Shown: positions 32,903 through 40,784, counted from the stretch's first letter. The stretch is 49,390 nucleotides of DNA from DASZZZ01 sp036260375 (GCA_036260375.1 DASZZZ010000071.1:1-49390), one strand, 5' to 3'. The notes: generated by a model not told the origin, from the letters alone. Translations and numbers: made by a program.

Positions 32903-34396
32903 TCACGTCGTCGCGCGCGTCCACGTCCCTCCCGGCCCCCGCGCCGCGCGGCCGTCGCGCTCGAGGACCTCCAGCTGCGCCAGCGCCGAGCGCCGCGCGA
33001 GCGCGTGGAGCGCGGGCGGCGTGTCGGCGTACGCCCGCGCGACGACGTCGTCGAGCGCGACGGGCTCGTGCTCCAACGCGGCCTCGATCGCCGCGGCGCG
33101 CCGCCGCCGGTGCGCGACGTAGTCCTCCACGACGCGCACGCCGTCGTCTAGCACCCGGAAGTGACCGGGGAAGATGCGGCGCGGCGCGAGCGACCGCAGG
33201 AGCTCGAGCGTGCGCATGTACGCCGCCATGTCGCCGTCGGGCGGGTCGATCACGGCGGTCCCCTCGCCGAGGACGTTGTCGCCCGCGAAGACGCAGCCGT
33301 CGTCCTCGAGCACCAGCACGACGTGATCCGACGCGTGCCCGGGGGCATGGAGGGCGCGCAGGCGCGCGCCTCCGGCGGCGACGACCTCGCCGTCGCGCAG
33401 CGCCCGTACCGCAGCGCCGCCGGCGGGGGCGTCGCCGAACGCGCGCACCTCCGCCCCGGTGCGCGCGACGAGCGCGCGCACGCCGCCGACGTGGTCGGGA
33501 TGACGATGCGTCACGACGACGGAGCGCACGCGCCCCGCGACGGCGACGACCTCGTCGAGGAACGCGTCGTCATCGACCGCGGGGTCGATCACGACCGCTT
33601 CGCCGCGCCCGACGACGTACGTGTTCGTACCGGGCCCGGTCATGACGCCTGGGTTCGGCGCGACGACGACGTGCACGAGCGGCGCGACGCGCGCCGAGAC
33701 GAGCTCGCCGGAGCCGACGCTGCGCGCGCCGAGCGCGACGAGCGCGTCGCCCGCGCGCGCGTGCGGCGACAGCAGCTGGAGCATCTCGATCGTCGGAGGT
33801 GCCATGACGGCGTCGCCGCGCGCGAGGTCGTCGAGCGCGTCGCGCGGCCGCGCCCACCGGCAGCTCGCGACCTCGCCCGGATCGGGGGCCGGCGTCCACG
33901 CGCGCGCCGCCTCGGCGACGAAGAAGCGCGCGTCGAAGCGCACCGGCGACGGAGCGGGCGTCACCCAGCGGCCTGCGGGGACGAGACGGTCGGTCGCAAG
34001 GATCACGCCGGCGCCGAGGCACGCGTCGAGGAACGCCTCGGGGTCGCGCGCGGCGCGGCGCTCGACGCGCTCGAGCGGACCGGCGCCCTCGATCCACCCG
34101 ACCTCCTCGAACGCCTCGCGCAGCGCGCACACGAACGCTCCGAGCGCGGCGTCGGGGGCGTCTCCGAGCGCCGCGGCGGCGGACCGGCGGGTGCGCGCCG
34201 ACGCCGCCTCCCAGCGGTCGTCGAGGTCGGCCGGCGCGATCGCGCCGCCGGGGAACACCGTCGCGCCGGCCATGAAGCGAAGGTGCCTCGGACGGACGGT
34301 GAGCAGGACCTCGAGGCCGTCGTCGCCGTCGCGCAGCAGCGCGACGGTGGCCGCGGCACGGACGTCGTCGCGCGCGGCGCCATTCGTCGGACCCAT
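32903..34396 (-). CDS. Fusion of NUDIX hydrolase and metallo-beta-lactamase-fold hydrolase
   Basis: A 497-residue two-domain protein. Residues about 12-220 are a NUDIX domain with FPGGA and, after an insertion, LREAFEEVGW (RExxEExG) as in NUDT7/NUDT19-type CoA or ADP-ribose hydrolases. Residues about 235-490 are a metallo-beta-lactamase domain with THRHPDHVGG, APGHASDHV, FAGDNVLGEG and PGHF, close to LACTB2-like RNases/hydrolases. Both active sites look intact. ATG 34396 is 51 bp from the divergent SCP2 gene. The substrate is unknown; CoA thioester or nucleotide metabolism is possible. Confidence 0.88.
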   Translation of the reverse strand: MGPTNGAARDDVRAAATVALLRDGDDGLEVLLTVRPRHLRFMAGATVFPGGAIAPADLDDRWEAASARTRRSAAAALGDAPDAALGAFVCALREAFEEVGWIEGAGPLERVERRAARDPEAFLDACLGAGVILATDRLVPAGRWVTPAPSPVRFDARFFVAEAARAWTPAPDPGEVASCRWARPRDALDDLARGDAVMAPPTIEMLQLLSPHARAGDALVALGARSVGSGELVSARVAPLVHVVVAPNPGVMTGPGTNTYVVGRGEAVVIDPAVDDDAFLDEVVAVAGRVRSVVVTHRHPDHVGGVRALVARTGAEVRAFGDAPAGGAAVRALRDGEVVAAGGARLRALHAPGHASDHVVLVLEDDGCVFAGDNVLGEGTAVIDPPDGDMAAYMRTLELLRSLAPRRIFPGHFRVLDDGVRVVEDYVAHRRRRAAAIEAALEHEPVALDDVVARAYADTPPALHALARRSALAQLEVLERDGRAARGPGGTWTRATT

Positions 34397-34446
34397 CCGT
34401 AAAAGGTATGTTCTCGCGCCTGAGCGAGTCGACCCGAGGAGGAGTC

Positions 34447-34836
34447 GTGGCCGTCAAGTTCCTGTCGGAGGAATGGGCGAGCGAGATAACGCAGGCGCTG
34501 AACTCGTCGGACGATTTCAAGAAGTCCGCGGCGAGCCAGCAGGCCAAGATCCAGCAGGTCGTCACCGGCACGCCCGACGGGGGCGACGCGAAGTACTACT
34601 TCAAGCTCGAGAACGGCAACGCGGAGGTCGCCCTCGGCGAGCTATCCGACGCCGAGGCCACGATCACCCAGAACTACGAGACGGCCGTCGCCATCAACAA
34701 GACGGAGCTGAACCCGCAGAACGCGTTCATGCAGGGCAAGCTGAAGATCCAGGGCAACATGATGAAGCTCATGCAGCTCCAGGGCGTCATCAACACGATG
34801 CCCAAGGCGACGTCGAACGTCGACATCGAGTACTAG
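34447..34836 (+). CDS. SCP2 sterol-carrier-like domain protein
   Basis: A 129-residue protein corresponding to a single SCP2 fold: YYFKLENGNAEVALGELSDAEATITQNYETAV and a C-terminal MQGKLKIQGNMMKLMQLQGVI, the typical ending KxxGxxxxxxxL. It binds hydrophobic acyl or sterol-like ligands. The GTG at 34447 is chosen because GAGGAGG lies 6-7 nt upstream; an upstream ATG at 34408 has none. Divergent from the NUDIX-MBL gene, together pointing to lipid/acyl-CoA handling. Confidence 0.85.
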   Translation: MAVKFLSEEWASEITQALNSSDDFKKSAASQQAKIQQVVTGTPDGGDAKYYFKLENGNAEVALGELSDAEATITQNYETAVAINKTELNPQNAFMQGKLKIQGNMMKLMQLQGVINTMPKATSNVDIEY

Positions 34837-34877
34837 TCGACGCGCGCCGCGCGCGACGCGCCTCGGTCGCAGCGCGC

Positions 34878-34923
34878 GGCGCGTGAGCGTCAGCGCACAG
34901 GCGCGGCGGCGCGTGAGCGTCAG
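34878..34923. repeat. Direct repeat with 30-bp period at the 3' end of the RlpA-like gene
   Basis: A 16-base sequence (ggcgcgtgagcgtcag) occurs at 34878-34893 and again at 34908-34923. The second copy contains the stop codon of the RlpA-like gene. It looks like a recent tandem duplication. Confidence 0.7.
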
Positions 34924-35291
34924 TGCAGGCGCACGGCGCGGATGCGCGTGACGCCCTTCTTGATGAAGCGGAGCTTGCGCGCGGCGCGGCGCGACAGGTC
35001 GAGCTTCACGTCCTTGTCGCCGTAGGGCCCGCGGTCGCGCACCGTGACCTTGACGACGCGCCCGTTGGCGCGGTTGCGCACACGCAGCTCGGTTCCGCAC
35101 GGCAGGCGGCGATGCGCCGCGACCATCTTCCACGGCTGGTACTTGCCGCCGCACGCCATCGTCTCGCCGGCGTACGCGTTCGAGTAGTACACGGCCTTGC
35201 CTCGTATCGGGTCCTGATGAGTCGCGTCGACCGCCGCTGCGGCCGTCACGACCATGCCCCCGGCGATCAGCGCTGCGAGCGTCGCGCGCAC
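34920..35291 (-). CDS. Secreted RlpA-like double-psi beta-barrel protein
   Basis: A 123-residue protein with a short signal peptide (LAALIAGGMVVTAAAAVDA) and a DPBB domain: KAVYYSNAYAGETMACGG, then LPCGTELRVRNRANGRVVKVTVRDRGPYGDKDVKLDLSRRAARKL in segments matching RlpA/expansin-like folds (DRGP and the LDLS motif). Members cleave or bind peptidoglycan. The start is GTG 35291, 5 nt after GGAGG; GTG 35297 overlaps that site. A TTGACG-N17-TAGGGT promoter and a leader hairpin precede it. Confidence 0.82.
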   Translation of the reverse strand: MRATLAALIAGGMVVTAAAAVDATHQDPIRGKAVYYSNAYAGETMACGGKYQPWKMVAAHRRLPCGTELRVRNRANGRVVKVTVRDRGPYGDKDVKLDLSRRAARKLRFIKKGVTRIRAVRLH

Positions 35292-35340
35292 GTCCACCTC
35301 CTCGTGGTCCGGCGTCCGGGCATCGAGCCGGCAAACGAAA

Positions 35341-35358
35341 GGAGCCGTCCCCGGCTCC
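35341..35358 (-). terminator. Leader hairpin followed by TTTCGTTT in front of the RlpA-like gene
   Basis: On the minus strand GGAGCCG-GGGA-CGGCTCC forms a 7-bp stem with a tetraloop, directly followed by TTTCGTTT. It lies between the promoter (35366-35394) and the start codon, so it is placed like an attenuator. Confidence 0.45.
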
Positions 35359-35365
35359 GCCGGGC

Positions 35366-35394
35366 ACCCTAGTGAGCCCCCGAGGCGACGTCAA
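35366..35394 (-). promoter_or_regulatory. Sigma-A-type promoter of the RlpA-like gene
   Basis: TTGACG (35394-35389) and TAGGGT (35371-35366) separated by exactly 17 bp on the minus strand. This gives a leader of about 65 nt. Confidence 0.6.
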
Positions 35395-35451
35395 ACCGGC
35401 CGGCGCCGAATCCCGTGGACGCAGCGGCCCCGCGTCCGTATCGTTCGTTCC

Positions 35452-36972
35452 GTGCACCACGTTCTCGAGCTCCGGCGGCAGACCGCCGGCCCCGCGCCCG
35501 CGGCGCGCGCAGTCGTCGACGACGCGTTGCGCGCACCCGCACGTCCGTTGGAGCCCGTCGCCCGGCGTCCGCTGGAGGCGCGCTTCGGTCACGACTTCGG
35601 GCGCGTGCGGGTGCACGCGGACGACGCCGCAGCGCGCGCCACCGACGCGCTCGGCGCGCGTGCGTTCACGGCCGGCGAGCACGTCGTCCTCGCGCGCGAC
35701 GAGCGCGACGCGGGGCGCAGTGCGACGCCGTTGCTCGCGCACGAGCTGACGCATGTCGTACAGCAGCGCATGGGGGCCGCGGGGGCCGCGCCGGCGCGCC
35801 CGGTCGACGCCGAGCGCGACGCGTCGCATGCGGCCGCCGGCGGGACGGCCCCCGTGACCGTCGCCGCAGCCCCCGGATCGCTGCAGCGTGCTCCGAAAGA
35901 GCCCGGCCTGGGGAGCACGCTGCCGTACCGGGAGGCGATCGAGGAGATCGAGCGCCACGAGCGCTTCACGCCTCCGGGAGCGCGCGTGACCGACACGCGG
36001 CCCCCGATCCTGCCCGCCGACCGCGACACCATGCGTCGCATGCTCGACTTCATGGAGCGCGCGAGCCAGGCGATCCGCGAGCTGATCGCCGCGGCCAAGC
36101 CCTCGGAGCCGTGGCTCGTCGAGAAGAACGCCAACATCCAGGCGGTGCTCGGCCTCATGGCGGAGTTCCGGATGGACGTACACGGCGGGAACATCGTCGT
36201 GCGCTTCGACCAGCCCGGCGGCGGCAACGTCGCCGCGCACTACGACCACGGCGAGAACCTCATCCACGTTCCGCCGATCGCGAACGACGACGACGTCGCG
36301 ATCGTCATGCCGAGCCTCCTGCACGAGTACGCGCACGCCAAGCAGGACCGTGCGCGCGCCCGGCTCGTCGCCGCCGCGGGACGACCGCTCGAGCACACGC
36401 GCGCGGACGAGCTCGCTCAGGAGACCGAAGGACGTCTCTACGACGTCTACGCCGCGCAGCTCCTGAGCAAGATCGGTATGGGTCCGCGCGACGCCAACGC
36501 GCAGCTCAACGTCGTCTTCGGCACGGTCGGGTTCCTGACGGACTTCGAGCGGATCCGCACCGGCAAGACGAAGGCCGAGAGAGCCGCCGGGGCCGCCGGC
36601 GTGCGCACGCGCCTCGAGGGCCCGTACAAGGCGCAGATAGAGACGAACGCCCCGGCCCTCGAGTACCCGATCGAGATCGAGCAGTCGAACCACGCGGTCC
36701 TGAACGCTCTCGACGCGAGCGGCAAGCCCCAGAAGATCGATCTCGGCACGATCCCGGCGGGCGTCAAGTCGCGCGGCCAGCTCAGCACGCACCTCGCCGG
36801 TCAGGTCTCGACACATGCGCGCTTCGCGTCGTTGTTCCGCGGCGCGGGTGGCAAGAGCTACGTCGTCGCGCACTTCGTCGTGTACTTCCGCAACGTCGAC
36901 GGCCGCGAGGAGGTCGTCACGCAGTTCTCGCTCGCGCCCCCTGCCCCTCCCGCCGCCGCGCCGGGTCCGTGA
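35452..36972 (+). CDS. DUF4157-domain protein with a second HExxH zinc-protease motif
   Basis: A 506-residue protein. The N-terminal domain (about 25-110) is DUF4157: RPLEARFGHDFGRVRVHADD and LLAHELTHVVQQ (HELTH at 97-101). DUF4157 proteins are often cargo of extracellular contractile injection systems. A second motif, HEYAH (291-295) in MPSLLHEYAHAKQD, with a candidate third ligand in ELAQETEGRLYD, marks an independent metalloprotease-like domain. The remaining C-terminus is beta-rich. The start is GTG 35452 at the beginning of the conserved domain; no ribosome site is seen, so the start is uncertain. No injection-system genes are in the window. Confidence 0.82.
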   Translation: MHHVLELRRQTAGPAPAARAVVDDALRAPARPLEPVARRPLEARFGHDFGRVRVHADDAAARATDALGARAFTAGEHVVLARDERDAGRSATPLLAHELTHVVQQRMGAAGAAPARPVDAERDASHAAAGGTAPVTVAAAPGSLQRAPKEPGLGSTLPYREAIEEIERHERFTPPGARVTDTRPPILPADRDTMRRMLDFMERASQAIRELIAAAKPSEPWLVEKNANIQAVLGLMAEFRMDVHGGNIVVRFDQPGGGNVAAHYDHGENLIHVPPIANDDDVAIVMPSLLHEYAHAKQDRARARLVAAAGRPLEHTRADELAQETEGRLYDVYAAQLLSKIGMGPRDANAQLNVVFGTVGFLTDFERIRTGKTKAERAAGAAGVRTRLEGPYKAQIETNAPALEYPIEIEQSNHAVLNALDASGKPQKIDLGTIPAGVKSRGQLSTHLAGQVSTHARFASLFRGAGGKSYVVAHFVVYFRNVDGREEVVTQFSLAPPAPPAAAPGP

Positions 36973-37021
36973 CCGCGCCGGCCGGCATGGCGCGCGCCGG
37001 GGCCGGGTAAGCAAGCCGCCT

Positions 37022-38611
37022 ATGTCGGTGCCGCGCGCCCCGAGACGCACGGTGTCCGACCGCTACGAGCTCCACGACGCCCTGGGCCGCGGCGGTATGG
37101 GCACGGTGTGGGCCGCGGAGGACTGCGTCCTCCGCCGTGACGTCGCGGTCAAGGAAGTCGTCATCCCGTCGACCGTTCCCGGCGACGAGCAGCGTTCGCT
37201 GCGCGCGCGCGCGATGCGCGAGGCGCAGGCAGCGGCCCGCCTGAACCATCCGAACGCCGTGACGATCTTCGACGTGCGCGAGGAGGGTGGGCGCGCCTAC
37301 ATCGTCATGGAGCTCGTGCGCGCGCCGACGCTCAAGGACGTCGTCGAGAACGAGGGCCCCCTCGATCCGGGGCGCGCGGCGCGAGTCGGGGCCGCGGTCG
37401 CCGCCGCGCTCGGCGCCGCGCACGAGCAGGGGATCGTCCACCGCGACGTCAAGCCCGCGAACGTCATGGTCGGCGACGACGGACGCGTGAAGCTCGCCGA
37501 CTTCGGGATCGCGTCGCTCAAGGGCGACCCCAAGATCACCGCGACGGGCATGGTCCTCGGCTCGCCCCCGTTCATGGCGCCCGAGCAGGCCCGGGGGCAG
37601 GAGAGCGGGCCGCCGGCCGACCTGTGGGCGCTGGGCGCGACTCTCTACTACGCCGTCGAGGGCAAGCCGCCGTTCGACCGCGGGCAGGCGATCGCGACCC
37701 TCAGCGCGATCCTGTCCGAGGACCCGCCGCCGGCGCGCAACGCCGGCCGCCTCGGACCCGTCATCTCGGCGCTGCTGTCGAAGGACCCGCGGGATCGGCC
37801 CGGCATCGCGCAGCTCGAGCGCATGCTCGGCGACGTCGGCCGGGCCGACGAGCCCGCGCCGACGCGCCGCGAGGAGCCCCCCGCCCGCTCGGACCCCGCG
37901 CCGACGCGCCGCGCGCCGGCGCCCCCTCGTCGGTCGCGCTGGCTCGTCCCCGCGCTCGCCGTCGTGCTGCTGGCAATCGCGGCCGCGCTCGCGTGGAGCG
38001 CGTTGCGGCCGTCGGACGAGCCCGTCGAGCGGGCCGCGCCCGGCCGGCGCGACCGGGCCGCCGCGGCGCCGCGCTCCCCCTCTCCGACGCCTACTCCGTC
38101 GCCCAGCCCGACACCGTCGCCGTCGCCCTCGCCGTCGCCGTCGCCGACCGGCGGCGGGGTCCCGGCCGCGTGGGAGGACTTCGAGGACGCCGAGGCCGGC
38201 TACGCGTTCGCGTACCCGCCCGGGTGGACGATCGCCGACGGCCGCGGCGGCGTGCCCAACAACCGCGACTTCATCGACCCCGCGACCGGCAACTACCTAC
38301 GCGTCGCGTGGCGACCGGACCCGGGGCCGAGCCCGGAGGGCGCGTGGCAGGACCTGTCGGCGTCGTTCGCGCAGACGCACGCTGGCTACGAGGAGATCCA
38401 GATCACGCCGACGAGGTTCAAGGGCATGGACGCGGCGCTGTGGGAGTACACCTGGGTGGAGGGCGGCGCGCAGCTGCACGCGTACGACCTCGGCTTCGTG
38501 ACCGAGGACCGCGGCTTCGCGCTCAACTTCGTCGCCGAGGAAGACGACTGGGACGAGTCACAGCGCCTGTGGCGCCGGTTCAAGGCGGCGTTCGAGGTCA
38601 CCGGTCCCTGA
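37022..38611 (+). CDS. Receptor-type Ser/Thr protein kinase with a PsbP/Mog1-like outer domain
   Basis: A 529-residue kinase, the third in the window. Kinase domain (about 14-265): GRGGMGTVWAAED, VAVKEV, HRDVKPANV, DFGIAS, APEQARG. A basic/Pro linker, one membrane helix (WLVPALAVVLLAIAAALAW), a low-complexity Ser-Pro-Thr stalk and an extracytoplasmic domain of about 150 residues (GYAFAYPPGWTIADG...ALWEYTW) that has the look of PsbP/Mog1-like ligand-binding folds rather than PASTA. Start ATG 37022. It stands alone, outside the cell-wall block. Confidence 0.9.
   Translation: MSVPRAPRRTVSDRYELHDALGRGGMGTVWAAEDCVLRRDVAVKEVVIPSTVPGDEQRSLRARAMREAQAAARLNHPNAVTIFDVREEGGRAYIVMELVRAPTLKDVVENEGPLDPGRAARVGAAVAAALGAAHEQGIVHRDVKPANVMVGDDGRVKLADFGIASLKGDPKITATGMVLGSPPFMAPEQARGQESGPPADLWALGATLYYAVEGKPPFDRGQAIATLSAILSEDPPPARNAGRLGPVISALLSKDPRDRPGIAQLERMLGDVGRADEPAPTRREEPPARSDPAPTRRAPAPPRRSRWLVPALAVVLLAIAAALAWSALRPSDEPVERAAPGRRDRAAAAPRSPSPTPTPSPSPTPSPSPSPSPSPTGGGVPAAWEDFEDAEAGYAFAYPPGWTIADGRGGVPNNRDFIDPATGNYLRVAWRPDPGPSPEGAWQDLSASFAQTHAGYEEIQITPTRFKGMDAALWEYTWVEGGAQLHAYDLGFVTEDRGFALNFVAEEDDWDESQRLWRRFKAAFEVTGP
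38072..38150 (+). repeat. Ser-Pro-Thr low-complexity stalk coding region
   Basis: Short tandem tcgcc/tcgccg units encode a run of Ser-Pro and Thr-Pro pairs separating the kinase membrane helix from its outer domain. Prone to slippage in length. Confidence 0.75.
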
Positions 38612-38618
38612 CCCAGGA

Positions 38619-38661
38619 GCCGCGCCGCACGCCGCCACCGATAACCGGCGCACGGCGCGGC
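38619..38661. terminator. Stem-loop between convergent kinase and Cys-rich protein genes
   Basis: GCCGCGCCG (38619-38627) pairs with CGGCGCGGC (38653-38661), a perfect 9-bp stem with a 25-nt loop, located between the stops at 38611 and 38672. Confidence 0.55.
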
Positions 38662-38671
38662 AAGCCCTAGG

Positions 38672-38953
38672 TCAGCAGGCGTTCTGCGAGAGGCAGAAGT
38701 CGGAGCAGTCCGGCCGCGCGATGCACTCGTACGACGTGTACTGGCACGGCACCGACGTGCACTTGTAGGAGTGCACGCCCGGGGAACAGCCGTTGCACGA
38801 CAGGCACTCGCACCAGAGAGCGCATGCGTGCGCGGGCCTCGTAGTCGTCACCGACGGCAGCAACGCGAGACCCGCCCCCACTGCCATCGTCTTCGCCAGT
38901 CGCTTCAGGAACGATCGCCGGCTCCCGTCCGCCATTGACGCGTCCATGGTCAT
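38672..38953 (-). CDS. Tat-exported small cysteine-rich protein
   Basis: A 93-residue protein. A twin-arginine signal (SRRSFLKR, R12-R13) and hydrophobic stretch end at AHA (41-43). The predicted mature part is 50 residues with 11 cysteines (22 percent) and one tryptophan: it begins CALWCECLSC and ends FCLSQNAC. An odd cysteine count implies one free thiol, a metal ligand or a modified residue. The neighbours upstream in the same direction are MauD-like and MauE-like proteins, which in methylamine utilisation help fold the disulfide-rich MauA subunit. MauA itself is longer and not clearly homologous. ATG 38953 or ATG 38947 (better spaced from GAGG) could start translation. Role unknown. Confidence 0.8.
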   Translation of the reverse strand: MTMDASMADGSRRSFLKRLAKTMAVGAGLALLPSVTTTRPAHACALWCECLSCNGCSPGVHSYKCTSVPCQYTSYECIARPDCSDFCLSQNAC

Positions 38954-38985
38954 CCCCTCTTCTCGCCGACGTTCAGGTCGTGGTG

Positions 38986-39567
38986 CTAAGGGCGCGCGGC
39001 CGCTCGATCGGCATCACCTCCCCTGGCCGCGGCATCCGCCAGTGACCGCAGGTCGGAGACCGACCCCGGCACTGCTCCCTTCGTCACGACGCCGTCGCCG
39101 TCCACCGCCATCGCGTACGGATAGCCGGTGACGTCGAAGGCGCGCCCGACGGTTCCGTCGGGATCGAAGACGAGCGCATCGATCGTCGCGGGCAGCCCGG
39201 GGTCGCGGTCCGGCGCCGACTGCACGACGACGACCAGCGGGACGCCCAGATGCACGGGAGCGCGACGCGCGAGCTCCTCCGCGAGCGAGCGACACGGCGC
39301 GCACGTCGGCGTCAGGAACAGGAACACACGCGCACCGTAGGCGAGCTCGTCGCGCGTCACGACCGCGCCGCTGCGGTCGACGCCGGCGAAGTCGGGGACG
39401 CGCGTCCCGGGCGCGAGGCCGCTGGGCGCCGGCATCCCTCCGGCGCCGCGCTGCTCGAGCGCCTCGAGCACCGCCGCGCTACGCCGCAGCAGCCCGAGCG
39501 TCAGGACGGCGACCGCGACCACGACGAGCGACAGCAGCACGAACGCGACGATCCACGGACCGCTCAC
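38986..39567 (-). CDS. MauD/TlpA-like membrane-anchored thioredoxin-fold protein
   Basis: A 193-residue protein. One N-terminal helix (IVAFVLLSLVVVAVAVLTLGLL) anchors a periplasmic-facing thioredoxin fold with the redox motif C89-AP-C92 in FLTPTCAPCRSL. GTRVPDFAGVD is the strand typical of MauD, ResA and TlpA-like proteins. The cis-Pro region reads TGYPYAM. Start GTG 39567 overlaps the MauE-like stop (GTGA), so the two are translated together; 32 bp separate it from the cysteine-rich protein gene. Expected to oxidise or isomerise disulfides of the exported partner. Confidence 0.85.
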   Translation of the reverse strand: MSGPWIVAFVLLSLVVVAVAVLTLGLLRRSAAVLEALEQRGAGGMPAPSGLAPGTRVPDFAGVDRSGAVVTRDELAYGARVFLFLTPTCAPCRSLAEELARRAPVHLGVPLVVVVQSAPDRDPGLPATIDALVFDPDGTVGRAFDVTGYPYAMAVDGDGVVTKGAVPGSVSDLRSLADAAARGGDADRAAARP

Positions 39568-40133
39568 CGGATGCCTCCCTCGGGCGTCTCCGCGAGCGCC
39601 CGTCGCAGGCGGGCGGCCTCGACGGCGAGCCGGACGAGGACCACGGCAGCGACCGCGATCACGGGGGCCGCGAGCGCGTCCCCCGCGTCGACGGAAGTGC
39701 CGGATGCGAACGGCGCGAGCGACAGCGCCGACGGCGGCGCCACGGCGAGGACGACGCATGCGACGACGAGCGCGGCGTTGCGCGCGACCGTCCACCACGT
39801 CGCCGAGTCGCGCTCGTCGACGCCGAAGCAGCCGCACGAGATCGCGCGCCCGCGCGCGACGTTGAACGCGATGCCGGCTCCGAATGCGGTGAAGAGGAGC
39901 GCGAGAAGGGCGGCGACGAGCGGGATCGCGAGGCCGACGACGAGCGCGGCCGCGGCAAGCGCCTCGACCGGCGGCAGCACGGTTGCAACCCGACGGATCC
40001 ACGCCTCGGGCAGCAGCTCGTAGGCCGCCACCACGCGCTCGAAGCGGTCGCGCGCGCCGAGCTTCGACGCCGCCGCGATCGCGACGATCACGGCGACGAC
40101 GAACCTGACGACGAGAACCCAGAAGTCCGCCAC
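39564..40133 (-). CDS. MauE/DoxX-like membrane protein
   Basis: A 189-residue protein with about five helices. VIAxASKLGARD near the start and NVARGRAISCGCFG (C100 and C102) are MauE hallmarks; the CxCF cysteines are thought to pass electrons to MauD-like thioredoxins. I start at GTG 40133 (GAGG 5 nt upstream); a TTG at 40157 would add eight residues. A -10-like TATACT lies at 40175-40180. First gene of the three-gene set with the MauD-like and Cys-rich genes. Confidence 0.85.
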   Translation of the reverse strand: MADFWVLVVRFVVAVIVAIAAASKLGARDRFERVVAAYELLPEAWIRRVATVLPPVEALAAAALVVGLAIPLVAALLALLFTAFGAGIAFNVARGRAISCGCFGVDERDSATWWTVARNAALVVACVVLAVAPPSALSLAPFASGTSVDAGDALAAPVIAVAAVVLVRLAVEAARLRRALAETPEGGIR

Positions 40134-40174
40134 GCGCTCCTCGGAGGAGTCACCCAAGCATTCGTCCGGCGCGG

Positions 40175-40180
40175 AGTATA
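40175..40180 (-). promoter_or_regulatory. -10 element TATACT upstream of the MauE-like gene
   Basis: TATACT on the minus strand is a near-consensus -10 in very GC-rich surroundings, about 40 bp before the chosen start codon. No good -35 is seen at 17-18 bp. Confidence 0.45.
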
Positions 40181-40208
40181 GGCGACGGCCGGGGGCCGCG
40201 CGCAGGGG

Positions 40209-40784
40209 TCAGGTGAGCGCGGGCCGCGGGGCGGGCCACGGCGCGATGTCGTTCCAGCGGCGGTCGACCTGGAGGATGTCGGCGGCGAGCGCCTCGACCG
40301 CGGCGCCGAGCGACGGCACCACGACGGACTGCTCTGTCATGCTGATCAAGACCTTGCCCTTGACGCGCCCGCGCCCCGTGGCGAGACGACGCGCGACGCG
40401 CACCTTCGAGGTGAGGACGAGGTCGCCCGTGTTCCACACGCACCAGCGATCCGACGGAGCGTCGCGCACGACGAGGAACGCGTAGCGGCCCGCGTCGACG
40501 ATGTGACGGAGCGCAAGCTCGTCGAGGATGAAGAGGTCGCGCTCGTCGACGTCGCGCCGGTACGCGTCCCACCCGACGTAGCGCTGCAACTTCGCCTTGA
40601 GCTCGACCTCGACGCGCCGCTCGCCGGGGGCGCGCACGAGGTAGTCGAGCGCGCAGACCGAGTCGGTGCGCCGCTGCTCGAGCGACAGCAACGGGTGCTC
40701 GTCGAGCGCGCGCGCGACCTCGGCCTCGAGCGCGTGCCGGCCGACGAGGTCGGTGCGCCAGTCGGCCGGCCGCCGGTCACGCAT
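40209..40784 (-). CDS. Unknown protein with PD-(D/E)xK nuclease-like pattern
   Basis: A 191-residue protein, third in a MerR-led operon. The sequence LDYLV...RRVEVELKAKLQRY contains an Asp followed 14 residues later by ExK, the spacing and hydrophobic-strand context of PD-(D/E)xK nucleases; conserved-looking FLVVRDA and WCVWNTGDLV follow. This is a fold inference from one motif. The start ATG 40784 overlaps the previous gene by 8 bp. No known family recognised. Confidence 0.65.
   Translation of the reverse strand: MRDRRPADWRTDLVGRHALEAEVARALDEHPLLSLEQRRTDSVCALDYLVRAPGERRVEVELKAKLQRYVGWDAYRRDVDERDLFILDELALRHIVDAGRYAFLVVRDAPSDRWCVWNTGDLVLTSKVRVARRLATGRGRVKGKVLISMTEQSVVVPSLGAAVEALAADILQVDRRWNDIAPWPAPRPALT

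Noticed and set aside
38672..38953. True methylamine dehydrogenase light chain (MauA)
   Set aside because: The predicted mature protein is only 50 residues with one Trp, whereas tryptophan tryptophylquinone formation needs two; no mauB-like gene is present.
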